Notes: generated from the letters alone by a model not told the origin. 10,699 bases of DNA from DASUPK01 sp036505735 (GCA_036505735.1 DASXSZ010000121.1:1-10699); one strand, 5' to 3'; positions 1-6,282 are shown, counted from the first letter of the stretch. Numbers and translations are program-made.

Positions 1-105
1 CGGCGCCCCCGGGGCGATCTGCGAGATCACCGCCCGGCAGACGCCGGCGAACTCGTCCTCGTAGCCGTAGTCGGAGAGGAAGGTGATCGGCCGAGGCGTC
101 GCCAC
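1..105 (-). CDS. SAM hydroxide adenosyltransferase (DUF62/SAM-cleaving family), N-terminus only
   Basis: Only the first 35 codons are in the window; the gene runs off the left edge. The translation shows ITFLSDYGYEDEFAG at residues 7-21, followed by VCRAVISQIAPGAP. This matches the start of the DUF62 family (ITLLTDFG..D.YVG..KGVI..IAP), which includes hydroxide adenosyltransferases that split SAM with water into adenosine and methionine, and the related chlorinase and fluorinase. Asp12 corresponds to the Asp that binds the ribose hydroxyls in that family. The GTG start at 105 lies 12 bases after the cobA/hemD stop, in the same frame as that stop. A TTG immediately after the stop (117) is the alternative, and neither start has a convincing Shine-Dalgarno sequence. 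The Asp-Arg-His set that marks the hydroxide enzymes would lie outside the window, so the exact reaction is inferred. It is probably the last visible gene of the ccm-hem run. Confidence 0.8.
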   Translation of the reverse strand, partial: MATPRPITFLSDYGYEDEFAGVCRAVISQIAPGAP

Positions 106-117
106 GGCCGAATCCAA

Positions 118-1629
118 TCACCGATCCGACTGGGCGGCGCCGAGCAGCGCCTCGAGCAGGCCGTCGATGTCGTGGCGCTCGGCCTCGATGTCGACGGTCA
201 GGCCCGCCTCCCGGGCGGCCTCGCTGGTGACCGGGCCGATCGAGACGACCTTCGCGCCCTCCGGGATCCCGTTGCCCGCGGCCTCCATGAAGTTGCGGAC
301 CGTGGAGGAGGAGGTGAAGGTGATGAAGTCGGCGTCGCGGGCGCGCTCGAGGGCATCCGGGTCCGGCCGCTCCGCCACCGTCTCGTAGAGGGCCACCACG
401 TCGACCTCGGCGCCACGGTTGCGCAGCGCGTCAGGCAGCAGCTCGCGGGCCTCGGCCGCGCGTGCGACAAGCACGGGTTTGCCCTGCAGCTCGAGCCTGT
501 CGAGCGCCGTGACCAGCTCCTCGGCGACGAAGCGTTCGGGGACGATGTCGGCGATCAGCGAGTGGGCGGCCAGGGCCGCCTCGGTCCCGGACCCGATCGC
601 CGCGACGCTCGCGTTCGCCAGGGCGCGGGCGTCCCTGCCCTGGGCGGCCATCGCCTCGAAGAGGAGGCGGACGCCGTTCGGGCTGGTCAGGCAGACCAGG
701 GCGTAGGTGTGCAGCGCCTGGACGGCTTGGCGGACCTCCTCGGAGTCGATCCTCGGCTCGATCCGGATCGCGGGGAGCTCGACCGGCTCGGCGCCCAGGG
801 CGTCCAGGCGTCGGGCGAGCTCGCTCGCCTGAGCACGGGCCCTGGTGACGACGACCCGCTTGCCGTGCAGCGGACGGGCCTCGAGCCAGGCGATCCGCTC
901 GCGCCGCGCCGCGACGGGGCCGACCACGGTGACCGACGGGGGCCGAATCTCCGCCTCAGCGGCGGCGCCGGCGATCCCCTCGAGCGTCGAGCTCACCGTC
1001 CGCTGCCCCGGAAGCGTCCCGCGCTCGATCACTGCGGCGGGCTCCGACGGATCCCTGCCGGCGGCGATCAGGCTCTCGGCGATCCCCGGCAGGGACTTGA
1101 CGCCCATGTAGAAGACGAGCGTGCCCGGGAAGGCTGCCAGGGGCTTGTAGTCGAGCGAGGAATCCTCCTTCTCGGGATCCTCGTGTCCGGTGACGAAGGC
1201 GACCGCCGAGGCGTCTTCGCGATGGGTCACCGGGATGCCTGCGTAGGCGGGCGCCGCGATCCCCGCCGTCACCCCGGGGACGACCTCGAACGGAATGCCG
1301 GCGTCGGCCAGGGCCTCTGCCTCCTCGCCGCCACGGCCGAAGACGAACGGATCGCCGCCCTTCAGGCGGACGACGATCTTGCCCTGCCGGGCCCGGTCGA
1401 TGAGCAGCTCCTCGATCCCCTCCTGCGGGACGCTGGCCTCTCCGGGCTCCTTGCCGACGTAGAGGATCTCCGCCTCGGGCCGGGCGGCCGCGAGCGCTCC
1501 GCGCGGGATCAGCCGGTCATGGACGATCACGTCGGCGGCGACGATCAGCTCGAGGGCGCGCGCGGTCATCAGCGCTGGGTCGCCCGGGCCCCCGCCCACC
1601 AGGAAGACGATTCCGGGGCTCTCGTTCAC
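118..1629 (-). CDS. cobA-hemD: Fused uroporphyrinogen-III C-methyltransferase / uroporphyrinogen-III synthase (CobA-HemD)
   Basis: This is a 503-residue cytoplasmic fusion. Residues about 5-245 are a SUMT-type methylase, which uses two SAM to convert uroporphyrinogen III to precorrin-2. It shows GGGPGDP (12-18), RLKGGDPFVFGRGGEE (88-103), VPGVTAG (117-123), FYMG (173-176) and a proline-rich end PPSVTVVGPV. Residues about 255-503 are HemD, which cyclises hydroxymethylbilane with D-ring inversion. It shows GKRVVVTRARAQ (256-267), LTSPNGVRLLFEA (314-326), FTSSSTVRNF (438-447) and SIGPVTSEAAREAGL (463-477). The open frame extends upstream to 1758, but that part lies inside hemC. The GTG at 1629 overlaps the hemC TGA in a GTGA junction and directly precedes the domain, so I chose it. 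The fusion makes the substrate in one half and methylates it in the other, at the branch between heme and siroheme/cobalamin. Such fusions are known in other bacteria. Both domains look intact. Confidence 0.95.
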   Translation of the reverse strand: MNESPGIVFLVGGGPGDPALMTARALELIVAADVIVHDRLIPRGALAAARPEAEILYVGKEPGEASVPQEGIEELLIDRARQGKIVVRLKGGDPFVFGRGGEEAEALADAGIPFEVVPGVTAGIAAPAYAGIPVTHREDASAVAFVTGHEDPEKEDSSLDYKPLAAFPGTLVFYMGVKSLPGIAESLIAAGRDPSEPAAVIERGTLPGQRTVSSTLEGIAGAAAEAEIRPPSVTVVGPVAARRERIAWLEARPLHGKRVVVTRARAQASELARRLDALGAEPVELPAIRIEPRIDSEEVRQAVQALHTYALVCLTSPNGVRLLFEAMAAQGRDARALANASVAAIGSGTEAALAAHSLIADIVPERFVAEELVTALDRLELQGKPVLVARAAEARELLPDALRNRGAEVDVVALYETVAERPDPDALERARDADFITFTSSSTVRNFMEAAGNGIPEGAKVVSIGPVTSEAAREAGLTVDIEAERHDIDGLLEALLGAAQSDR

Positions 1630-2573
1630 GTCGGCACCGCCATCCGCTCGGCCCGCTCGAGGATGTCGGCCGCGCCCGCCGACCGCATCCGCTCGGCGAG
1701 GCCCCGCCCGACCCCCTCCGGATCGGCGTCGTCGTGGGTGACCTCGTCGCGGAGCCACTCGCTGCCGTCCGGCAGGCCGCAGAAGGCCTGCACCCTGATC
1801 CGCCCCCCATGCTCGAGCGTCGCGAGAGCTCCCAGCGGCGTGTTGCAGCTCGCCTCCAGCGCCGCAACCAGCGCCCGCTCGGCCAGCAGCGTGGCAAGCG
1901 CCCCGCGATCCGTGATCGACTCCGCCGCCGCGGCTGCGCGGTCGTTCGAGTGGCGCGCCTCGATTGCGATGGTCCCCTGTCCCGGTGCGGGGATGAGCTC
2001 GTCGGGCTCGATCGGGAAGGCCTCCTCGGCACGACCCAGGCGGTGCAGGCCGGCGGCGGCGAGCACCAGTCCGTCGAAGTCGCCCGCCTCGAACCGGGCG
2101 AGCCGGGTGTCGACGTTGCCGCGGAGCTCGACGATCTCCAGGTCCGGCCGCCGGGCGAGGATCTGAGCGCGCCGACGCAGGCTCGAGGTGCCGATCCGGG
2201 AGCCCTCAGGGCACTCGCCGATCGAGTTGACGTGGCCGACGTAGGCGTCTCGCGGGTCCGCCCGCTCCGGTACCCCGGCGATCTCCAGGTCCTCGGGCAG
2301 GTACGTCGGGAGGTCCTTGGCCGAGTGAACGCCCAGGTCGACCTCGCCGTCGAGCAGCGCCCTCTCGATCTCCCGGACGAACCGGGCCTTGTCGCTCATG
2401 CGAGGGCGCCCCGCAGGCGAAGCCGAGGGGCGACCCGTTTCATGAGGTGGGTCGCCGTCGGACGCCTTGATCGGCACGACGTCGGCACCGCCCAGCGCCT
2501 TGGCGACCAGCTTCGCCTGGGCGAGGGCGAGGACGCTGCCGCGCGTCCCGAGCCGAAGCGGGGGATCAGCCAT
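1626..2573 (-). CDS. hemC: Porphobilinogen deaminase (hydroxymethylbilane synthase)
   Basis: This cytoplasmic enzyme polymerises four porphobilinogen molecules into hydroxymethylbilane. The protein has 315 residues, slightly above the usual 300-313. Visible family marks are LRLGTRGSVLALAQA (6-20), FVREIERALLDGEVDLGVHSAKDLP (65-89, catalytic Asp87), GTSSLRRRAQ (128-137), LRGNVDTRL (150-158), APGQGTIAIEAR (196-207) and ASCNTPLGALA (241-251). Cys243 is the expected attachment site of the dipyrromethane cofactor. The ATG at 2573 lies 12 bases after the hemA stop and directly precedes the first beta strand. The stop overlaps the start of cobA/hemD by 4 bases. The odd part is residues 43-60, where HemC normally has a short mobile loop after the TRGD-like motif (here SDGD, 38-41). 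Here it is lengthened and rich in Pro, Arg, Ser and Gly, and its DNA is a long palindrome (separate entry). All key residues are kept, so I expect the enzyme to be active. Confidence 0.96.
   Translation of the reverse strand: MADPPLRLGTRGSVLALAQAKLVAKALGGADVVPIKASDGDPPHETGRPSASPAGRPRMSDKARFVREIERALLDGEVDLGVHSAKDLPTYLPEDLEIAGVPERADPRDAYVGHVNSIGECPEGSRIGTSSLRRRAQILARRPDLEIVELRGNVDTRLARFEAGDFDGLVLAAAGLHRLGRAEEAFPIEPDELIPAPGQGTIAIEARHSNDRAAAAAESITDRGALATLLAERALVAALEASCNTPLGALATLEHGGRIRVQAFCGLPDGSEWLRDEVTHDDADPEGVGRGLAERMRSAGAADILERAERMAVPT
2395..2446. repeat. 52-base nested palindromic element inside hemC
   Basis: On the plus strand the outer arms are CTCATG (2395-2400) and CATGAG (2441-2446). 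Inside them GGGCGCCCC (2404-2412) faces GGGGCGACCC (2427-2436) with one bulged A. The centre is GGC-GAA-GCC (2416-2424). The whole can fold as one stem with small internal loops. It is read through in frame and codes for hemC residues 43-60 (P43 H44 E45 T46 G47 R48 ... R58 M59 S60), in the surface loop after the SDGD motif. Ordinary HemC proteins have a shorter loop there, so this looks like an inserted palindromic unit, similar in behaviour to the palindromic elements found inside Rickettsia genes. That comparison is inference. A related shorter unit lies in ccmA (6165-6200). Confidence 0.7.
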
Positions 2574-2585
2574 CGCCGACCCGTC

Positions 2586-3929
2586 TCAGCTGCGTTCGCT
2601 TCGGCGGCGGCGCTCGTCGAGGGAGGCGATGTCGGCCCCATCGCCTGCCTCCGGCTCGGTGCCCGCGTCGAGCCCGAAGAGCTCGCGGAGCGCGCTCACC
2701 TGCAGATAGGCGTCCTCGCGGTCGGCCAGCCCCTTGACCCGGACGGTCGGCTCGTGCAGCAGCCGGTTGGCGATCGCGCGGGCCATCTGCTCGAGGCGCT
2801 CGCGGTCCGTGGGGGTGAGGCTCTGCCAGCGGGTGGCGTTCTCGGCGAGGACCTGATTGACGATCGCGTCGGCGCGCTCCCTCAGGGCGGCGACCGTGGG
2901 CATGATCTCCTGGGAGCCGAGCCAGCGCTCGAAGCGTGAGAGCTCGGAGTCGAGGATCCCACCGGCGCGGCGAGCCTCGGCCTCCCGGCCGGACGCGTTC
3001 TGCTCGACGATCCCCTGCACCTCGTCGACGTCGTAGAGGCTGACGCCCTCGACCTCGCGGCATTCGGGGTCGATGTCGCGGGGCACGGCGAGGTCGATCA
3101 GCAGAAGCGGCTTGCCCTCGCGCTGGCCCATGATCACCCCCAGCTCGGGGCGCTCGATCAGGTGATGCGGAGAGTTGGTGGCTGAGACGACGATGTCGGC
3201 GCCGGCGAGCTGCACCGGCAGCTCGTCGATCCGGACCGCCCTTCCTCCGAAGCGTTGGGCGAGCGAGATCGCCCGCTTGTAGCCGCGGTTCGCGATGAAG
3301 ACCGCATCGGAGCCACGCGCCGCGAGGGCGCGAGCGGTGAGCTCCGAGGTCTCGCCGGCGCCGATCAGCAGGACGCGGCGGGCGGAGAGGTCGCCGAGGT
3401 TGCGCTGCGCGAGTTCGACGGCGACGGAGGGGATCGAGACGCCCTTCTCGCCGACCGCCGTCTCTGTGCGGGCTCGCTTGCCTCCCGCGAGGGCGCCACG
3501 GAACATCCGATTGAGGATCGGGCCGGTCGCGCCCTCGACCAACGCCAGCTCGTAGGCGCGCTTCACCTGGCCCTGGATCTCGGCCTCGCCGACGATCATC
3601 GAGTCCAGGCCGGCCGTCACCCGGTAGAGGTGCCTCGCCGCATCCGAGCCGCGCAGCGAGTACAGCGGGCCGAGCAGCTCGGTGGGGCGGATCCCCGCCT
3701 CCCTCGCCAGGACGCCGAGCCCCGCCGCCTCGGCCTCGACCGAGTCGGTCGCGACCAGATAGAGCTCGGTGCGGTTGCAGGTTGACAGCGCGACCGCCTC
3801 GCTGATCGGCTCCTCGGAGACGAGCGCGTTGAGCACCCCGGCGGCCCTCCCCTCGGTGAGGGCGAGCTGCTCCCGCAGCGCCAGCGGCGCAGTGCGGTGG
3901 GAGACGCCGAGTGCGAGCAGCCCGCTCAC
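2586..3929 (-). CDS. hemA: Glutamyl-tRNA reductase
   Basis: This is the first committed enzyme of the C5 tetrapyrrole pathway: it reduces Glu-tRNA(Glu) to glutamate-1-semialdehyde with NADPH. The protein has 447 residues, close to the family norm. The N-terminal catalytic domain carries GVSHRTAPLALRE (8-20) and STCNRTELY (49-57), with Cys51 as the nucleophile. HLYRVTAGLDSMIVGEAEIQGQVKRAY (100-126) is the family signature. The NADPH domain shows VLLIGAGETSEL (186-197), VVSATNSPH (247-255) and LIDLAVPRDIDP (277-288). The helical dimerisation domain covers about 325-420 and ends in an acidic then Arg-rich tail. The GTG start at 3929 has a strong AGGGGG Shine-Dalgarno 7 bases upstream (3937-3942). 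It overlaps the TGA of the preceding small membrane gene in a GTGA junction. The gene sits between the heme-export genes and hemC, which ties entry into the pathway to heme delivery. Confidence 0.97.
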   Translation of the reverse strand: MSGLLALGVSHRTAPLALREQLALTEGRAAGVLNALVSEEPISEAVALSTCNRTELYLVATDSVEAEAAGLGVLAREAGIRPTELLGPLYSLRGSDAARHLYRVTAGLDSMIVGEAEIQGQVKRAYELALVEGATGPILNRMFRGALAGGKRARTETAVGEKGVSIPSVAVELAQRNLGDLSARRVLLIGAGETSELTARALAARGSDAVFIANRGYKRAISLAQRFGGRAVRIDELPVQLAGADIVVSATNSPHHLIERPELGVIMGQREGKPLLLIDLAVPRDIDPECREVEGVSLYDVDEVQGIVEQNASGREAEARRAGGILDSELSRFERWLGSQEIMPTVAALRERADAIVNQVLAENATRWQSLTPTDRERLEQMARAIANRLLHEPTVRVKGLADREDAYLQVSALRELFGLDAGTEPEAGDGADIASLDERRRRSERS

Positions 3930-4171
3930 CGGCGATCCCCCTGTCGCACGGTCTCGATCTCGTGCTCCCGATCGTGGATCTGCCCGAGGTCCCGGTCGGG
4001 CCTGGGAGCCCGAGGCCGATCCGCCAGGTCTGCGAGCGAGCTCAGCTCCCGCTGAATCCGCTGGAGCTTGGCGGCCATGATCGCCACGTAGACCAGCAGC
4101 AGGAGCAGGAACACCAGGTAGGCGCCGCCGACGTAGCGGTCGGCGCTCTCGATGGCGAGCAGCGGGGTCAC
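3926..4171 (-). CDS. ccmD: Small single-pass membrane protein, CcmD-like
   Basis: This 81-residue gene is not an independent long frame and is easy to miss. The start is GTG at 4171, overlapping the ccmC stop in a GTGA junction, with GGAGG 7 bases upstream (4179-4183). The protein begins MTPLLAIESADRYVGG. It has one strongly hydrophobic segment at about 17-34 (YLVFLLLLLVYVAIMAAK), then a helical stretch KLQRIQRELSSLADLADR (35-52), then a charged tail rich in Arg, Asp and Glu. Size, one transmembrane helix, a basic/coiled cytoplasmic tail and position just after ccmC fit the CcmD role, in which CcmD helps release heme-loaded CcmE from the CcmABC complex. CcmD proteins share little sequence, so the call rests mainly on topology and context. 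Its stop overlaps the hemA start by 4 bases, so its translation probably feeds hemA. Confidence 0.7.
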   Translation of the reverse strand: MTPLLAIESADRYVGGAYLVFLLLLLVYVAIMAAKLQRIQRELSSLADLADRPRAPRPDRDLGQIHDREHEIETVRQGDRR

Positions 4172-4863
4172 GCTGTGGCCTCCAGGGCCCGCCGGATCCG
4201 CTTCAGGTTCCCCGACGCCGCCTTGGCGTCGAGCTCGAACCAGACCAGCGTCGCCCACAGCAGCGCCATCCCCGCCAGGCAGACCAGGAAAGCGAAGAGC
4301 ATCGAGCCGGGTAGGCCGCCGGCCGAGGAGAAGGTCCGGGGATGGATCAGCGGCTGCGCGAGCCGCACGGCGAGGAAGTTGAGGGGGACGAACGCCCCGG
4401 CGGTGATCGCGAAAACCGACGCATAGCGCGCCTGGCGATCCCGGTCCTCGATCGCGTATCGCAGCGGGTAGTAGGTGGCGTAGAGCAGGAAGACGATCAG
4501 GAAGCTGACCAGGGTCGGCTCGCGCCACTCCCACCACTCGCCCCAGGAGCCCTTCGCCCAGATCGCGCCGGTGAGCAGGACGCCGAGGCCGAAGATGACC
4601 GAGATGTGGATCGAGACGTACGAGCGTGCGTCGTGCTTGGGGTCCCCGGTCCGCAGATGGCGGATGGCGTGAACGGCGGCGACCATGAAGCCGACGAGCG
4701 ACACGGTCGCGAGTGGCACGTGCAGGTAGAAGATCTTCTGGATGAAGCCCTGGTCGGCGTCCTCGGGGGCGTAGAGGAAGGCGAGGGCGTAGCCCATCCC
4801 CATCACGGCCACGGTCGCGATCGCGAGGCGGCGAAGGGTTATCGATTGGAGCGCTCTGGCCAT
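4168..4863 (-). CDS. ccmC: Cytochrome c maturation heme-handling protein CcmC
   Basis: This integral membrane protein presents heme at the outer face of the membrane in system I cytochrome c maturation. It has 231 residues and six predicted transmembrane helices, at about 11-31, 45-67, 83-102, 117-136, 148-166 and 186-209. The tryptophan-rich heme-binding loop reads WGEWWEWREP (107-116). The two expected external heme-ligand histidines are present: FYLHVP (His48) and LIHP (His174). The usual Asp-Ala-Arg after the last Trp of the WWxWD motif is replaced by Arg-Glu-Pro, as noted in findings. The ATG at 4863 is preceded by a G-rich stretch that can serve as ribosome binding site, and it lies 15 bases after the ccmB stop. 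CcmC belongs to the same HemeHandling superfamily as CcsA. The short length and its neighbours ccmA and ccmB favour CcmC. Confidence 0.9.
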   Translation of the reverse strand: MARALQSITLRRLAIATVAVMGMGYALAFLYAPEDADQGFIQKIFYLHVPLATVSLVGFMVAAVHAIRHLRTGDPKHDARSYVSIHISVIFGLGVLLTGAIWAKGSWGEWWEWREPTLVSFLIVFLLYATYYPLRYAIEDRDRQARYASVFAITAGAFVPLNFLAVRLAQPLIHPRTFSSAGGLPGSMLFAFLVCLAGMALLWATLVWFELDAKAASGNLKRIRRALEATA

Positions 4864-4878
4864 CCGTTGCCCCCCGGG

Positions 4879-5547
4879 CTAGTCCTCGAGCAGGAAGTCG
4901 AAGGTCGCGTAGCCGACCAGGAGGAAGATCAAATCGTAGAGACCGAGCAGGGCCAGCCACGTGCCGAACCGCCCGTAGTCGGGCCCGCCGGAGGCGAGCA
5001 GGTGCTCCCCGGCGCCCGCAGCCGCGATCACGAGCGGGACGAGCAGCGGCAGCAGGATCAGCGGCGCCAGCAGGTCGCGGGCGCTCGACATGGTCGCGAT
5101 CGTGGAGATCACTGTGCCGGTCGCCGCCATCCCGATGTCGGCGAGCAGCAGGATGAGTGCAAAGGGGACGAGCCCCGAAGCGGAATCGAGGAAGAAGAGC
5201 GCGAAGATCGGCACCGCGACCAGTTCCAGGACGACCAGGTAGATCACCAGGGCGCTCGCCTTCGCTGCGAAGAGCACGGTGCGGTCGACCGGCGCCAGGC
5301 GAACCAGGTCGAAGCCGCCCTCCTCCCGCTCGGCGACGAAGAGCCGGTTGATGGCGAGCAGCGCCGCGAACAGCAGGGTCGGGACGAGCACGCCCGCGGC
5401 GAGCTCCCCGTCGAGGCTGGTCCGATCGAGCCCGAAGCGGAAGATGACGAAGGCGGTGATCGCGAACAGCGCCATCGCGGGCAGCGAACGGAGCGTGCGC
5501 AGCTCAACGCGCAGGTCCTTGCGCAGGAGTGCCGAGAAGGCGGTCAT
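4879..5547 (-). CDS. ccmB: Heme exporter membrane subunit CcmB
   Basis: This is the permease subunit that pairs with CcmA. The protein has 222 residues, the normal family length. It begins with a short cytoplasmic part, MTAFSALLRKDLRVELRT, typical of CcmB. About six transmembrane segments follow, at 22-38, 50-66, 92-118, 124-151, 157-178 and 194-217. The cytoplasmic stretch NRLFVAEREEGGFDLVRLAPVDR (67-89) is the family's most recognisable region (compare ...ERDxxxGxLxxLLLSPxxR...), and the small-residue run ATGTVISTIATMSSARDLLAPLILLPLLVP (142-171) is also characteristic. The ATG at 5547 overlaps the ccmA TGA in an ATGA junction, and GGAG lies about 7 bases upstream inside ccmA, so translation of the two subunits is coupled. 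CcmAB uses ATP to drive release of holo-CcmE from CcmCD. Whether CcmE exists in this organism cannot be seen here. Confidence 0.92.
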   Translation of the reverse strand: MTAFSALLRKDLRVELRTLRSLPAMALFAITAFVIFRFGLDRTSLDGELAAGVLVPTLLFAALLAINRLFVAEREEGGFDLVRLAPVDRTVLFAAKASALVIYLVVLELVAVPIFALFFLDSASGLVPFALILLLADIGMAATGTVISTIATMSSARDLLAPLILLPLLVPLVIAAAGAGEHLLASGGPDYGRFGTWLALLGLYDLIFLLVGYATFDFLLED

Positions 5548-6227
5548 CCGAGCTCCATGACGGAGTCGGCGCCCGCGCTGGCGGCCTCTCGGTCGTGGCT
5601 GACGATCACGCGGGTGCGGCGGTCCCCGGCGGCGATCAGCTGCTCCACGCGGCGGCGCGCCTCGGCATCCAGGTGGGCGTCGGGCTCGTCGAGCAGAAGC
5701 AGCTCGGGCTCGTGCAGGACCGCCCGGCAGATGTCGATCCGCTGCCTCATCCCCGCGGAGAGCTCTGCCACCCGATCGCGGGCGCGGCGGGCCATCCCGA
5801 CCGCGTCGAGCAGCTCGTCGATCCGTGTCTCCGCGCTGGCCTGATCGAGCCCGTGCAGCGCGGCGGCCAGGGAGAGGTTCTCGCGCGAGGTCAGGTCGCG
5901 GTAGAGAAGGGGCTCGTGGCCGAGGTAACCGACCCGCCCGCGCAGGCGGTGCGTCTCCCTCGGCAGAGCGCAGCCGAGCACCGAGACCTCCCCGCCGCTC
6001 GGGCGGAGCAGGCCGGCGAGGATCCGAAGCAAGGTGGTCTTGCCGGATCCGTTCGGGCCCAGCACGGCGAGGCTCCTGCCCCGTTCCAGCAGCAGGCTGA
6101 CGTCCGCGAGCGCCGTCCGATCGCCGAAATCCCGGTGCAGCCCACTCAGCTCGATCGCCGGCTCACTCGGCGTCCCCGCGGGGCGAGGGGCGCCCGAACG
6201 GCCCTCTATCGCCGCCTGTTCCATCAT
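5544..6227 (-). CDS. ccmA: Heme exporter ATP-binding protein CcmA
   Basis: This cytoplasmic ABC ATPase energises the CcmB/CcmC complex. The protein has 227 residues. It shows Walker A GPNGSGKT (57-64), a Q-loop region GYLGHEPLLYRDLTSRENL (100-118), signature LSAGMRQR (156-163), Walker B LLLLDEPD (176-183) and H-loop VSHD (209-212). The YLGHxP motif and the small size match CcmA (compare YLGHQP in proteobacterial CcmA). The position before ccmB with an ATGA overlap confirms the role. The ATPase domain proper starts near Ala24. Residues 1-23 are a Pro/Gly/Arg-rich extension, partly encoded by a palindrome (6165-6200). No other in-frame start lies between that palindrome and the domain. The paired ATG ATG at 6227/6224 has no clear Shine-Dalgarno, but a TAGATT box sits 7 bases upstream, which suggests a leaderless start at the head of the run. 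Confidence 0.92.
   Translation of the reverse strand: MMEQAAIEGRSGAPRPAGTPSEPAIELSGLHRDFGDRTALADVSLLLERGRSLAVLGPNGSGKTTLLRILAGLLRPSGGEVSVLGCALPRETHRLRGRVGYLGHEPLLYRDLTSRENLSLAAALHGLDQASAETRIDELLDAVGMARRARDRVAELSAGMRQRIDICRAVLHEPELLLLDEPDAHLDAEARRRVEQLIAAGDRRTRVIVSHDREAASAGADSVMELG
6165..6200. repeat. Short palindromic unit at 5' end of ccmA, related to the hemC element
   Basis: On the plus strand GGCGTCCCC (6169-6177) faces GGGGCGCC (6187-6194) with one bulged T and a 9-base loop, and CCCCGCGGGG (6174-6183) is a perfect inner palindrome. On the minus strand the order CGGGCGCCCCTCG then GCGGGG-ACGCC then GTGAGC resembles the hemC element (CGGGTCGCCCCTCG ... GCGGGG-CGCCC ... CATGAGC), with a shorter centre. 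It codes for ccmA residues 10-21 (R10 S11 G12 A13 P14 R15 P16 A17 G18 T19 P20 S21), outside the ATPase fold. Membership in one family with the hemC unit is inferred from this by-eye alignment. Confidence 0.5.
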
Positions 6228-6240
6228 CCGGCCGAATCTA
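6228..6240 (-). promoter_or_regulatory. Possible leaderless -10 box for the ccm-hem run
   Basis: On the minus strand TAGATT (6240-6235) fits the actinobacterial TAnnnT -10 pattern. It is followed by seven bases and then the ccmA ATG at 6227, which is the spacing seen where transcription starts at or next to the start codon. There is no Shine-Dalgarno sequence in front of ccmA. No good -35 hexamer is visible 16-18 bases upstream, so the call is tentative. Confidence 0.35.
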
Positions 6241-6282
6241 GCGGTGATCGCCAGCGCCGACCGGGCGCCAGCCTGTAGGGCG

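Noticed and set aside
1..17. GGCGCCCCCGGGGCG-like inverted repeat at the left edge, similar to the palindromic units
   Set aside because: It encodes the conserved IAPGAP stretch of the DUF62 protein and is short, so family coding constraint explains it.
1630..1758. Upstream extension of the cobA/hemD frame
   Set aside because: It lies inside hemC and reads as Arg/Gly-rich noise. The GTGA overlap at 1629 directly precedes the methylase fold.
172..2166. Very long plus-strand open frame opposite cobA/hemD and hemC
   Set aside because: It is the mirror of two clearly real genes in GC-rich DNA. Its translation has no motif and is dominated by Arg, Gly, Asp and Leu.
4172..4960. Upstream extension of the CcmD-like frame
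   Set aside because: It shadows ccmC in another frame and is rich in Arg and Pro. The GTG at 4171 has its own ribosome binding site.
4342..5844. 500-codon plus-strand frame opposite ccmC, ccmB and ccmA
   Set aside because: The translation is an extreme Asp/Glu/Gln/Arg/His mix without any fold signal, as expected for the antisense of hydrophobic membrane genes.
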